A stretch of DNA of 64,000 nt. Origin: Lichenicola sp964236105. GTDB taxonomy: Bacteria; Pseudomonadota; Alphaproteobacteria; Acetobacterales; Acetobacteraceae. The notes beneath the pieces are model-generated. The model was not told the origin of the DNA, searched no databases, and saw only the letters and a list, made by a program, of their open reading frames with translations. This document shows, in pieces, positions 7,383-16,719 of this stretch; position 1 is the first letter of the stretch; the number at the start of each line of letters is the position of its first letter. The stretch is taken from positions 248,001-312,000 of the forward strand of contig CAXSBC010000001.1 in NCBI GenBank assembly GCA_964236105.1, read 5' to 3'. A program made the translations under genes and the position numbers.

Positions 7383-9160
7383 CCGCGACCCGGCTTCCCG
7401 CGCGCGACGTCGTGGTCATCGGCCTTGGCTGGACCGGCTCCATCCTGGCGCACGAGCTCACCGACCAGGGGCTCGACGTGGTGGCGATCGAGCGTGGTCC
7501 CTGGCGGGACACCGCGACCAGCTTTCCGCCCTCCTACGCACCGGACGAGCTGCGCTACCGGATCCGCCACGAGCTGTTCCTGCGGCCGGAACAGAACACG
7601 CTGACGTTCCGCAACAACGCCAGCCAGAACGCGCTGCCGATCCGCACCTGGGGCGCGTTCATGCTGCCGAACGGCGCCGGCGGCGGCGGCACGCACTGGA
7701 ATGCCGAAACATGGCGCTTCCTGCCGAGCGACTTCCGGCTGCGTTCGCATCTGGTGGAGCGCTACGGCGCCGGCTTCCTGCCGGCCGACATGACGATCCA
7801 GGATTTTCCGTTCAGCTACGAGGATCTGGAGCCGTTCTACGACCGGTTCGAGTATCTGTGCGGGACGTCCGGCACGGCCGGCAACCTGCGCGGCAGCATC
7901 CAGCCGGGCGGCAACCCGTTCGAGGGACCGCGATCGAGACCCTATCCGACGCCGGCGCAGCAGCAGCCGTACAGCGCGGCGCTGTTCGCCCGGGCGGCCA
8001 ACGAGATGGGCTATCATGCCTTCCCGCAGCCGTCGGGCAACCTGTCGCAGGCCTACACCAATCCGCTCGGGGTCAAGCTCGGCCCCTGCACCTATTGCGG
8101 CTTCTGCGAGTGGTTCGGCTGCGGCAACTACAGCAAGGCGAGCCCGCAGACGACGATCCTGCCGGTGCTGACCCGCAAGTCGAACTTCGAGGCGCGCACG
8201 CAGTGCGAGGCGACGCGGATCACGCTCGACAACACCGGCAGGCGGGCGACCGGCGTGATCTACGTGGACACCTCCGGCAAGGAGTGGGAGCAGCCGGCGG
8301 ATCTGGTGCTGCTCTGCGCGTTCTCGATCTTCAACGTGCAGATGATGCTGCATTCCGGGATCGGCGTTCCCTACGACGTCAGCACCGGCCAGGGGCAGAT
8401 CGGCCGCAACTTCACCCACCAGACGGTCTCGAGCGCGATCGGCTTCTTCGACAAGGACAAGTACCGGTTCAATCCGTTCATGGCCTCCGGTGCGATCGGC
8501 ATGTGCATCGACGAGTTCAACGGCGACAACTTCGACCATGGGCCGCACGGCTTCGTCGGCGGCGGCTACATGGGGCAGGTGCAGACCAACGGCAGGCCGA
8601 TCGAGACGACGCCGGTTCCCCCCGGCACGCCCCTCTGGGGGCCGGGCTGGAAGCAGGCGCTCCGCGACAGCTACAACAGCACGGTGTTCGCAGGCGCCGG
8701 CGTGCATGGCAGCTCCTACAGCTACCGGACGAACTACCTCGATCTCGATCCGACCTACACGGACCGGTTCGGCCGGCCGATGCTGCGTCTCACCATGGAC
8801 CTGCACGACAACGAGATCAGGATGAGCGCCTTTCTGACCGACAAGTATGCCGAGGTGATCCAGAACATGGGAGCCAGGCAGGTGGTGAAGCAGCCGCGCA
8901 AGGGCCCCTACAGCATGACCGCCTACCAGACGTCGCATGTCTGCGGCGGCGTGCTGGCGGGCGCGTCGCCGGCCGACAGCGCGGTCAACACCTATTCGCA
9001 GAGCTGGGACGTTCCCAACCTCTTTGTCACCGGCATGAGCGCGTTTCCGCAGAATGCAGGCTACAATCCGACCAACACCGTCGCGGCGATGGCGTATCGC
9101 ACCGCGGACGCGATCCGCAGACAGTATCTGCGGAATCCGGGTCCGCTCGTCCATGCGTAG
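7379..9160 (+). CDS. GMC-family FAD dehydrogenase large subunit
   Basis: Catalytic flavoprotein of a three-subunit membrane dehydrogenase that oxidises a sugar, sugar acid or alcohol in the periplasm and passes electrons towards ubiquinone. The 593-residue product has the FAD-binding GLGWTG at 15-20 and ends in the GMC C-terminal region (SAFPQNAGYNPTN). CTYCGFCEWFGC at 237-248 gives the C-x2-C-x2-C-x4-C spacing seen in fructose dehydrogenase and FAD-glucose dehydrogenase relatives, where it holds an iron-sulfur cluster. It has no signal of its own, consistent with export together with subunit 3. The substrate (gluconate, 2-ketogluconate, sorbitol, fructose or other) cannot be fixed from sequence alone. 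The gene overlaps both neighbours. Confidence 0.92.
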   Translation: MTATRLPARDVVVIGLGWTGSILAHELTDQGLDVVAIERGPWRDTATSFPPSYAPDELRYRIRHELFLRPEQNTLTFRNNASQNALPIRTWGAFMLPNGAGGGGTHWNAETWRFLPSDFRLRSHLVERYGAGFLPADMTIQDFPFSYEDLEPFYDRFEYLCGTSGTAGNLRGSIQPGGNPFEGPRSRPYPTPAQQQPYSAALFARAANEMGYHAFPQPSGNLSQAYTNPLGVKLGPCTYCGFCEWFGCGNYSKASPQTTILPVLTRKSNFEARTQCEATRITLDNTGRRATGVIYVDTSGKEWEQPADLVLLCAFSIFNVQMMLHSGIGVPYDVSTGQGQIGRNFTHQTVSSAIGFFDKDKYRFNPFMASGAIGMCIDEFNGDNFDHGPHGFVGGGYMGQVQTNGRPIETTPVPPGTPLWGPGWKQALRDSYNSTVFAGAGVHGSSYSYRTNYLDLDPTYTDRFGRPMLRLTMDLHDNEIRMSAFLTDKYAEVIQNMGARQVVKQPRKGPYSMTAYQTSHVCGGVLAGASPADSAVNTYSQSWDVPNLFVTGMSAFPQNAGYNPTNTVAAMAYRTADAIRRQYLRNPGPLVHA

Positions 9161-10385
9161 CGCGCGCGGCCTGCTGGCTCTGGCCGCACTGCTGCTGTGC
9201 GGCGCCGGCACCACCACCCCGGGCGAGCAGGATTACCCGCAGGTCGAAAAGGGACGCTACCTGGCGATCGTGGCGGACTGCGCCGCCTGCCATACGGCTG
9301 TCGGCGGACAGCCGTTCGCGGGCGGGCGGCCGATCCAGACGCCGTTCGGCATCATCTTGTCGTCCAACATCACCCCGGACCGCGAGACCAGGATCGGGGC
9401 GTGGAGCGACGACGAGTTCGTGCGGCTGATGCAGCACGGGATCGGCCGGGGGGGCAAGCACATCTATCCCGCGATGCCCTACCCGTACTACACGCACGCG
9501 ACGCGCGAGGACGACGTGGCGATCCGCGCCTGGCTCACCTCGATCGCGCCGGTCCGGAACAAGGTCGAGACCAACCAGCTGCCGTTTCCGCTCGACATCC
9601 GGGCGGCGATGATCGGCTGGAACATGCTGTTCTTCACCCCCGGCCGGTTCAGGCCCGACCCGGGGCGATCGACCGACTGGAACCGGGGCGCCTACCTGGT
9701 CACCGGCTGGGAGCATTGCGGCGCCTGCCACACGCCCAAGACGGTCGCGGGCAGCGACGACACCTCGCGCACGCTGCAGGGCGCGGTGATCCAGGGCTGG
9801 TTCGCCCCCAACATCACCAACGACACGCGGCGGGGCCTCGGCCGATGGTCGGTCGAGGATGTGGCCGGCTATCTGCGCAGCGGCCATAACAGGATCGCCG
9901 CCGCGTCCGGCCCGATGGCAGAGGAGGTGGGGCTGTCCAGCTCGCAGATGTCGGATGGCGACCTGCGGGCGATGGCGATCTACCTGAAGAGCCTGCCGGG
10001 CCAGGCCGATGCCGCGGCGCCGCTGGCCGCGGACGCGGCAGGCATGCGCCTCGGCGCCTCGATCTATGCCGACGAGTGTTCCGCCTGCCACGCGCCGCAC
10101 GGCGAGGGCGTGGCCGGGCTGTTCCCGACCCTGGCCGGTGCGCCGTCGATCCAGTCCCGTCGGCCGACCTCGCTGATCCGGGTGGTGCTGCGAGGCGCCA
10201 AGAGCGCTGCGACCGACGCGGCGCCGACCGGGGCCGCGATGCCCGCGTTCGGCTGGATGCTGAGCGACGCGCAGATCGCCGCGGTGACCACCTATGTCCG
10301 CAACAGCTGGGGCAATGCCGCGTCCGCGGTCGATCCGGACGCGGTCGCCGCGATGCGCGGGACGCTTGCGCACGAGACGGAGTGA
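9153..10385 (+). CDS. triheme cytochrome c subunit of the GMC dehydrogenase
   Basis: A 410-residue electron-transfer subunit with three CxxCH sites: CAACH at 43-47, CGACH at 189-193 and CSACH at 309-313. An N-terminal hydrophobic stretch (residues 5-19) serves as signal peptide. The protein takes electrons from the flavoprotein and delivers them to quinone at the inner-membrane face. The start overlaps the flavoprotein stop by eight bases. Length and heme count fit the cytochrome subunits of acetic acid bacterial dehydrogenases. The gene ends 17 bases before the convergent MATE gene; no strong terminator is visible in that gap. Confidence 0.92.
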   Translation: MRSARGLLALAALLLCGAGTTTPGEQDYPQVEKGRYLAIVADCAACHTAVGGQPFAGGRPIQTPFGIILSSNITPDRETRIGAWSDDEFVRLMQHGIGRGGKHIYPAMPYPYYTHATREDDVAIRAWLTSIAPVRNKVETNQLPFPLDIRAAMIGWNMLFFTPGRFRPDPGRSTDWNRGAYLVTGWEHCGACHTPKTVAGSDDTSRTLQGAVIQGWFAPNITNDTRRGLGRWSVEDVAGYLRSGHNRIAAASGPMAEEVGLSSSQMSDGDLRAMAIYLKSLPGQADAAAPLAADAAGMRLGASIYADECSACHAPHGEGVAGLFPTLAGAPSIQSRRPTSLIRVVLRGAKSAATDAAPTGAAMPAFGWMLSDAQIAAVTTYVRNSWGNAASAVDPDAVAAMRGTLAHETE

Positions 10386-10402
10386 CCGGCGGCCGGTCCG
10401 AC

Positions 10403-11854
10403 TCAGGCCCGCTTCTCGACCCCGGTGCCGAGCTCGGACAGTTCGACCATCGCCGCCTTGCCGGTGCCGGCAGGCACATCCGGCGCGGTCCCGAGCCCGG
10501 CCCGCTCCGGCTTCAGCCGCCGCGTCACCACGAAGGCGGTGACCACGGCGAGCGTGCCGAACACCACGCCGCCCGCCGCCTGGCCCAGCAGCACGCCCAC
10601 CGGCCCGTAGCGCATGCCGAGGGTCACGAACGGGATCGTGCCCAGCGTGGCGCGGCCCCAGTTGAACAGGGTCGAGAGCAGCGGGAAGCCGAGATTGTTG
10701 AAGGCCGCGTTGGCCACGAACAGCGCGCCGACCCACAGGAAGCCCGCCACCGTCAGCGAGCAGAACACGTGGATCAGCTCGGCCGCGGTGCCGGTGGCCG
10801 AGAACAGCGCCACCACCTGGTTCTGCAGCAGCGCCAGCAGCGCCCAGGCCAGCATCACGCAGCCCAGCACCAGCACCAGCGACGCCCGCAGCGTCTCGCG
10901 CACCCGGCCGCACAGCCCGGCGCCGAGATTCTGCGCCATGATCGGGCCGACCGAGCCGGTCAGGGCATAGATGAAGGCGAACGCGACCGGGGTGATGCGG
11001 TCGATCGTCGCCTGCCCCGCCACCGCCTGCAGCCCGAAGCCGGCCAGCGAGTGGGTGACGAAGGCGGCGCCGACGGGTGTTGCGAGGTTGGTCAGGATCG
11101 CGGGCGTCGCCACCTGGGCGAGGCGACGGCCATCGGGCAGCAGCCGGTCCAGGCGCGGCCGCTGCAGCAGCCCGTGCCGGCGCACGCTCAGGAACCCGAG
11201 CAGGGCGGTGGTGCCGCGCGACACCACGGTGGAGATCGCGGCACCCTCCAGGCCGAGATGCAGCCCGGTGCCGAGCCCCAGGATCAGCACCGGGTCCAGG
11301 CAGGCCGACACCGCAGCGCCGCACAGCGACACCGTCATCGACCGCCTGGCCTCGCCCATGGCGCGCAGCAGCGAGGAGAACGCCATCCCCAGCGTGACCA
11401 GCGGCAGGAACGGCGACACGATCCGGATGAAGCCGGCGACCGCGTGGAAGGTGTCGCCGGTGGCCCCCAGCCCGTGCAGGATCGGCTGCAGCAGCAGCAC
11501 CGTGACCAGCCCGATCAGCAGCATGATGGCTGCCATCAGCACCAGGGCCGAGCTCGCCACGGCCCCCGCCTCCTCGTGCCGGTCGGCGCCGATCAGGCGC
11601 GACACCACCGCCCCCAGTCCGATCGACAGGCCGATCGAGACCGCGATCTGCAGCATGCCGACAGCGCCGGTGAAGCCGATCGCCGCCGTCAGGCTGCGGT
11701 CGCCCAGCAGCGAGATGTAGAACAGGTTGAGCAGGTCGACCACGAACACCGCGATCAGCCCCACCGCGCCGGTGCCGGCCATCACCGCGGTGTGGCGCAT
11801 GATCGAGCCGGTGCAGAAGCGCCGGCGCCGGCTGGCGAGCACCGCAGCGCTCAT
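10403..11854 (-). CDS. MATE-family efflux transporter (first of two)
   Basis: A 483-residue polytopic inner-membrane protein of the multidrug and toxin extrusion family, which expels compounds against a sodium or proton gradient. About twelve hydrophobic segments are visible, split into two similar halves. PFLPLVTLGMAFSSLLRAMGEAR near the first-half end and the matching FVANAAFNNLG in the second half are family-typical. ATG 11854 was chosen in place of an upstream frame extension with no hydrophobic character. Substrate unknown. The second MATE gene lies 84 bases upstream on the same strand, so the two may be co-transcribed. Confidence 0.9.
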   Translation of the reverse strand: MSAAVLASRRRRFCTGSIMRHTAVMAGTGAVGLIAVFVVDLLNLFYISLLGDRSLTAAIGFTGAVGMLQIAVSIGLSIGLGAVVSRLIGADRHEEAGAVASSALVLMAAIMLLIGLVTVLLLQPILHGLGATGDTFHAVAGFIRIVSPFLPLVTLGMAFSSLLRAMGEARRSMTVSLCGAAVSACLDPVLILGLGTGLHLGLEGAAISTVVSRGTTALLGFLSVRRHGLLQRPRLDRLLPDGRRLAQVATPAILTNLATPVGAAFVTHSLAGFGLQAVAGQATIDRITPVAFAFIYALTGSVGPIMAQNLGAGLCGRVRETLRASLVLVLGCVMLAWALLALLQNQVVALFSATGTAAELIHVFCSLTVAGFLWVGALFVANAAFNNLGFPLLSTLFNWGRATLGTIPFVTLGMRYGPVGVLLGQAAGGVVFGTLAVVTAFVVTRRLKPERAGLGTAPDVPAGTGKAAMVELSELGTGVEKRA

Positions 11855-11938
11855 CCCGTCAGGTCCGTGGTGGCGTCGCCGGTTGTCACGGGCCGGTTGT
11901 GCCACCAACCCGATCCGCCGGCCATGGGCGGCTGCCGT

Positions 11939-13315
11939 TCAGGCGAGCCGCGTGATCGGCCTGTGCCGCCAGACCAGGCGGAAATAGAGCCCCTGGAACA
12001 GCAGCATCGCCACGAAGGTGCAGGGATAGGCGATCCAGACGCCGTCGACGCCGAGCAGCCGGCTGCCGATCCAGGCCACCGGCACCTCGACCGCCACGAT
12101 CGCCAGCACCGACAGGCTCGTCGGCACCAGCACGGTGCCGCTGGCGCGCATCTGCCCGGACAGGATGCCGCCCATGCCGAACACCACCACGCTCCACAGC
12201 ACGATGTGCAGCAGCGACTGGGTCAGCGCCACGATCGGCGTGCTGACGATGAACAGCGACACCAGGCTGCGCGAGAACAGGTAGGCGATCAGCACCAGCG
12301 TGCCGGTGAGCAGCAGGTTGAGCAGCAGCCCGGTGCGCAGGATCGGCGGCAGGCGCTCGGGGTGTCCGGCGCCGATCGCCTGCGCGCTCAGGATGGTCAC
12401 CGTGATGGCGATCGACATCGCCGGGAACTGCACGTAGGCCATCACCTGGTTGACGGCGCCATAGGCCGCGGTGGCGCCCGAGCCGTAGCGGTTGACGAGG
12501 CCCAGCAGCACCATCTCGGCCAGCGCCATGATCACCATCTGCACCGCCGACGGCACGCCGAGCTTCAGCACCAGTCCCAGGATGCGCAGGTCGGGGCGCA
12601 TCGCCCGCAGGAACCGCCGGTCGGGCGCCAGCGGGCTGCGCAGGCGGCGCAGATACCAGCACAGCCAGCCGAGCGTCACCGTCCAGGCCAGCGACACCGC
12701 CCAGGCGGCGCTGGCCGCGCCCAGCTGCGGCAGCCCGAGCCAGCCCCGGATCAGGGCAGGCGTCAGCCCCATGGCGATCACGATCGACACCGCCAGCGCC
12801 CAGAGCGGCGTCACGGTGTCGCCGACGCCGCGCAGCAGCTGGGTCGCCAGCAGAAAGGCGAAGAACACCGGCATGAAGGCCAGGATCACCGTGGCGTAGC
12901 CGACGGCGCCCGGCAGCACGCTGGCGGGCGTGCCGAGTGCGGCCAGCATCAGCCGCGCCGACGGCGTCAGCACGAGCGAGATGAACAGCCCGCCGACCAG
13001 GGCCGTGGTGAGCGCGGTGGCCGCGACCCTGCGTACCTGGTCGCCATCGCCCGCACCCCAGGCCTGGCCGATCAGCACCGAGGCGCCGGTGCCCATGCCG
13101 ATCACCAGGGCCACGAAGAAGAACATGATCGGAAAGAACACGCTCGCCGCCGCCAGCGCGTCCGCGCCGATCATCTGGCCGAGATAGATGTTGCTGATGG
13201 TGCCAGACAGCGCCTGCAGGATGTTGCTGAGCATCATCGGCGCCAGGAAGGCGAGGAAGCTCTTCCAGAGCGGCGCGACAGGAGGCGACAGGGTCGAGAT
13301 CGTTGACGGGCCCAT
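11939..13315 (-). CDS. MATE-family efflux transporter (second of two)
   Basis: A 458-residue polytopic protein of the same family as its neighbour but clearly different in sequence, so not a recent duplicate. The N-terminus (FLAPMMLSNILQALSGTISNIYLGQMIG) is a characteristic MATE first helix, and LATQLLRGVGDTVTPLW lies mid first half. ATG 13315 has GGAGG three bases upstream, which is close. An in-frame ATG at 13333 would put that GGAGG inside the coding region, so the start is moderately certain. It is divergent from queA with a 172-base gap that should hold both promoters; I could not pick out convincing boxes. Confidence 0.9.
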   Translation of the reverse strand: MGPSTISTLSPPVAPLWKSFLAFLAPMMLSNILQALSGTISNIYLGQMIGADALAAASVFFPIMFFFVALVIGMGTGASVLIGQAWGAGDGDQVRRVAATALTTALVGGLFISLVLTPSARLMLAALGTPASVLPGAVGYATVILAFMPVFFAFLLATQLLRGVGDTVTPLWALAVSIVIAMGLTPALIRGWLGLPQLGAASAAWAVSLAWTVTLGWLCWYLRRLRSPLAPDRRFLRAMRPDLRILGLVLKLGVPSAVQMVIMALAEMVLLGLVNRYGSGATAAYGAVNQVMAYVQFPAMSIAITVTILSAQAIGAGHPERLPPILRTGLLLNLLLTGTLVLIAYLFSRSLVSLFIVSTPIVALTQSLLHIVLWSVVVFGMGGILSGQMRASGTVLVPTSLSVLAIVAVEVPVAWIGSRLLGVDGVWIAYPCTFVAMLLFQGLYFRLVWRHRPITRLA

Positions 13316-13487
13316 TGGCCTCCAAGACACCATATCGCCGGCATCCCGGCTAGTGCGTGCCGGTGCGCAGGCACCGCCGGAAGAGACGCAAGCCAGGATC
13401 AGGCGCCGGGTTCCGGCGGTCCGGGCGCCACCTCCGGACCGGCCGGGACTGGCCGGCCGGCGAGCCAGCACGTAGATCGTCCAGGCC

Positions 13488-14531
13488 ATGACCCTGCTCG
13501 CGTCCGACTTCGACTTCCCGCTGCCGTCCGACCGCATCGCCCATGCGCCGGCGCGGCCGCGCGACAGCGCGCGGCTGCTCGAGACCGGCGCCGAAGGCTG
13601 CCGCGACCGGAGCGTGCGCGAGCTGCCCGGCCTGCTCCGCCCCGGCGACCTGCTGGTGGCCAACGACACCCGCGTGATCCCGGCGCAGCTGGCGGCCCGG
13701 CGCGGCGCGGCGCGCATCGGCATCACGCTGGACCGGGCCCTGCCCGACGGCAGCTGGCACGTGCTGGTCCGCAACGCGCGCCGCCTGCGGGACGGCGACA
13801 TCCTGCGCTTCGATGGCGGCGACACCACCGCCACCGTGCTGGCGCGCCAGGAGGGCGGTGCGGCGGTACTGCGCTTCGACGTGCAGGCCGAGGCGTTCGA
13901 CCGCTTCCTGCGCCAGGCCGGCCGGCTGGCGCTGCCGCCCTATATCGACCGTCCGGACGGCCCCACCGATGCGGACGCGGCCGACTACCAGACCACCTTC
14001 GCCCGCCATGACGGCGCCGTCGCGGCGCCCACCGCCGGCCTGCACTTCACGCCCGAGCTGCTGCGTCAGGCGGAAGCGCTCGGCGTCAGGCAGGCGACGG
14101 TGACGCTGCATGTCGGCGCCGGCACCTTCCTGCCGATGCGCGAGGACGCCGTCGCGGCGCACCGCATGCACCCCGAGCGCGGCATCCTGTCGCCGGAGAC
14201 GGCCGCGGCGATCAACCGCACCCGGGCCGAGGGCGGCCGGATCGTCGCGGTCGGCACCACCTCGCTGCGGCTGCTGGAGAGCGCCGTCGATGCGGACGGC
14301 CAGGTCAGGCCGTTCGACGGCGAGACCAGCCTGTTCATCCTGCCCGGCCATCGTTTCCGCACCGCGGACCTGCTGCTGACCAACTTCCATCTGCCGCGCT
14401 CGACCCTGTTCATGCTGGTCTGCGCGTTCGCCGGCCGGGAGCGGATGCTCGGCGCCTACCGCCACGCGGTCGCTGCCGGCTACCGCTTCTATTCCTACGG
14501 CGACGCCTGCCTGCTGGAGCGCGCCGGATGA
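13488..14531 (+). CDS. queA: S-adenosylmethionine:tRNA ribosyltransferase-isomerase QueA
   Basis: QueA transfers and isomerises the ribosyl part of S-adenosylmethionine onto preQ1 in tRNA to form epoxyqueuosine. The 347-residue product opens with the family pattern FDFPLPSDRIAHAPA (residues 8-22) and has VANDTRVIPA, HDGAVAAPTAGLHFTPELL and HVGAGTFLPM in the expected order. The stop overlaps the tgt start as ATGA. First gene of a queA-tgt-queG operon encoding consecutive steps of queuosine formation in tRNAs with GUN anticodons. Confidence 0.97.
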   Translation: MTLLASDFDFPLPSDRIAHAPARPRDSARLLETGAEGCRDRSVRELPGLLRPGDLLVANDTRVIPAQLAARRGAARIGITLDRALPDGSWHVLVRNARRLRDGDILRFDGGDTTATVLARQEGGAAVLRFDVQAEAFDRFLRQAGRLALPPYIDRPDGPTDADAADYQTTFARHDGAVAAPTAGLHFTPELLRQAEALGVRQATVTLHVGAGTFLPMREDAVAAHRMHPERGILSPETAAAINRTRAEGGRIVAVGTTSLRLLESAVDADGQVRPFDGETSLFILPGHRFRTADLLLTNFHLPRSTLFMLVCAFAGRERMLGAYRHAVAAGYRFYSYGDACLLERAG

Positions 14532-15667
14532 GCGGCTTCTCCTGGCAGGCGGAGGCGACCGACGGCGCCGCCCGCGCGGGCTACCTGTACACCGCGCACG
14601 GCACGGTGCCGACGCCGACCTTCATGCCGGTCGGCACCGTCGGCACGGTCAAGGCGATGACCATGGACGCGGTGCGCTCGACCGGGGCCGGCATCGTGCT
14701 GGGCAACACCTACCACCTGATGCTGCGGCCGGGGCCTGAGCGGGTGCAGGCGCTGGGCGGCCTGCACCGCTTCATGGACTGGCCGGGCCCGATCCTGACC
14801 GATTCCGGCGGGTTCCAGGTGATGTCGCTGGGCTCCCTGGGTTCGCTGGACGCCGACGGCGTCACCTTCCGGTCGCATCTCGACGGCTCCAAGCATCGCC
14901 TGACGCCGGACCGCTCGACGCAGATCCAGCACATGCTCGATGCCACCATCACCATGTGCTTCGACGAATGCCCGGCGCTGCCCGCACCCGTCGAGGCCAT
15001 CGCCGCCTCGATGCGGCTGTCGATGCGCTGGGCCGAGCGCTCGCGCGAGGCGTTCGTGGCGCGTGACGGCTACGCGCAGTTCGGCATCGTCCAGGGCGGC
15101 ACCGAGCCGGAGTTGCGTGCCGAAAGCGTGCGCGCGCTGACGGGGATCGGCTTCGAGGGCTATGCGATCGGCGGCCTCGCGGTGGGCGAGGGCCAGGCGC
15201 TGATGTTCGCCACCCTGGAGGCCACGGCGCCGCTGCTGCCGGCCGACCGGCCGCGCTACCTGATGGGCGTCGGCACGCCGGACGACCTGCTCGGCGCGGT
15301 GATGCGCGGCATCGACATGTTCGACTGCGTGATGCCGACCCGCGCCGGCCGCACCGCGCGCGCCTATACCGGCTCGGGCACGCTGAACCTGCGCAACGCC
15401 CGGCACGCGGGCGACGCGGACCCGGTGGAGGCCGACTGCCCCTGCCCCGCCTGCGCCCGGCACAGCCGCGCCTACCTGCACCACCTGTTCCGCGCCGGCG
15501 AGATGCTGGGGCCGATGCTGCTGACCTGGCACAACCTCGCCTACTACCAGCGCCTGATGCAGGGCATCCGCGCGGCGATCGGCGAGCGCCGGCTGCAGGC
15601 GCATGCGGCTGCCCTCCGCGCCGGCTGGGCGGAAGCGGGCGATCCCGCCGCCGGCACCGCGCCATGA
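14528..15667 (+). CDS. tgt: tRNA-guanine transglycosylase Tgt
   Basis: Tgt swaps guanine 34 for preQ1 in the anticodon of tRNA-Asp, -Asn, -His and -Tyr. The 379-residue product has LGNTYHLMLRPG, the catalytic-site DSGGFQ (about residues 96-101), FDECPALP and the zinc site C-x-C-x2-C (CPCPAC) with a downstream histidine in YLHHLFRAGE. Overlaps queA upstream and queG downstream by four bases each, so all three products should be made in step. Confidence 0.97.
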   Translation: MSGFSWQAEATDGAARAGYLYTAHGTVPTPTFMPVGTVGTVKAMTMDAVRSTGAGIVLGNTYHLMLRPGPERVQALGGLHRFMDWPGPILTDSGGFQVMSLGSLGSLDADGVTFRSHLDGSKHRLTPDRSTQIQHMLDATITMCFDECPALPAPVEAIAASMRLSMRWAERSREAFVARDGYAQFGIVQGGTEPELRAESVRALTGIGFEGYAIGGLAVGEGQALMFATLEATAPLLPADRPRYLMGVGTPDDLLGAVMRGIDMFDCVMPTRAGRTARAYTGSGTLNLRNARHAGDADPVEADCPCPACARHSRAYLHHLFRAGEMLGPMLLTWHNLAYYQRLMQGIRAAIGERRLQAHAAALRAGWAEAGDPAAGTAP

Positions 15668-16719
15668 CCGGCGCGGACCTGCACGACCGCATCCGCGACC
15701 ACGCGCTGGCGCTGGGCTTCGACGCGTTCGGCGTCACCGCCGCCTCGCTCGGCCCGGAAGCGCGCAGCCGTCTCGCCGACTTCCTGGCGCAGGGCCATCA
15801 CGGCGAGATGGGCTGGCTCGCCGAGCGCGCGGACGAGCGCAGCCATCCGCAGGCGCTGTGGCCGGAGGCGCGCAGCGTGATCGCGCTCGGCCTGTCCTAT
15901 GCGCCCGGCGAGGACCCGCGCCATATCCAGGGCCGCCCGGACCGCGGCGGCATCTCGGTCTATGCCCGCCACCGCGACTATCACGACGTGCTGAAGGGCA
16001 TGCTGAAGCACCTGGCGCAGTTCGTGGTGAAGCAGGCGCGCGCCCTCGAGCCGTCGGTCAAGGTGTTCGTCGACACCGCCCCGGTGATGGAGAAGCCGCT
16101 CGCCGAGCGGGCCGGCCTCGGCTGGCAGGGCAAGCACACCAACCTGGTGTCGCGCGACCACGGCTCCTGGCTGTTCCTGGGCGAGATCTACACCACGCTC
16201 GCCCTGCCGCAGACGCCGCCGCGGGCCGGCGGCTGCGGCAGCTGCACCCGCTGCCTCGCCGCCTGCCCGACCGACGCCTTCCCGGCACCCTACCGCCTCG
16301 ATGCGCGGCGCTGCATCTCCTACCTGACCATCGAGCATCCCGGGCCGATCCCGGACGAGTTCCGGGCCGCGATCGGCAACCGCATCTATGGCTGCGACGA
16401 CTGCCTGGCCGCCTGCCCCTGGAACCGCTTCGCCGCGGTGAGCCGCACCGCCCGGCTGCAGGCCCGCGACGATCTGACGGCGCCGCGCCTGGCCGAGCTG
16501 GCGCGGCTCGACGATGCGGGCTTCCGGGCGCTGTTCTCCGGCACCGCGGTCAAGCGCATCGGCCGCAACCGGTTCGTGCGCAACGTGCTGATCGCGATCG
16601 GCAATTCCGGCCTGCCCGCGCTGCTGCCGGCCGCGCGCGGGCTCACCGCCGACGCCGACCCGGTGGTGGCCGAGGCCGCCGCCTGGGCCTGTGCCCGGCT
16701 GGACGCAGCCGCCGGCTGA
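15664..16719 (+). CDS. queG: epoxyqueuosine reductase QueG
   Basis: QueG is the cobalamin-dependent iron-sulfur enzyme that reduces epoxyqueuosine to queuosine, the last step of the pathway. The 351-residue protein has two ferredoxin-like cysteine clusters: CGSCTRCLAACP (about residues 193-204) and CDDCLAACPW (about 243-252), enough for two [4Fe-4S] centres. A HEAT-like C-terminal part follows. The stop TGA shares its A with the ATG of the next gene (TGATG), so the ribbon-helix-helix gene belongs to the same transcript. Its need for cobalamin parallels MetH later in the window. Confidence 0.95.
   Translation: MTGADLHDRIRDHALALGFDAFGVTAASLGPEARSRLADFLAQGHHGEMGWLAERADERSHPQALWPEARSVIALGLSYAPGEDPRHIQGRPDRGGISVYARHRDYHDVLKGMLKHLAQFVVKQARALEPSVKVFVDTAPVMEKPLAERAGLGWQGKHTNLVSRDHGSWLFLGEIYTTLALPQTPPRAGGCGSCTRCLAACPTDAFPAPYRLDARRCISYLTIEHPGPIPDEFRAAIGNRIYGCDDCLAACPWNRFAAVSRTARLQARDDLTAPRLAELARLDDAGFRALFSGTAVKRIGRNRFVRNVLIAIGNSGLPALLPAARGLTADADPVVAEAAAWACARLDAAAG

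Noticed and set aside
10076..13306. Open plus-strand frame of over 1000 codons
   Set aside because: It lies opposite two clear MATE genes, is extremely rich in Arg/His/Gln and has no recognisable domain; it is a GC-rich antisense shadow.
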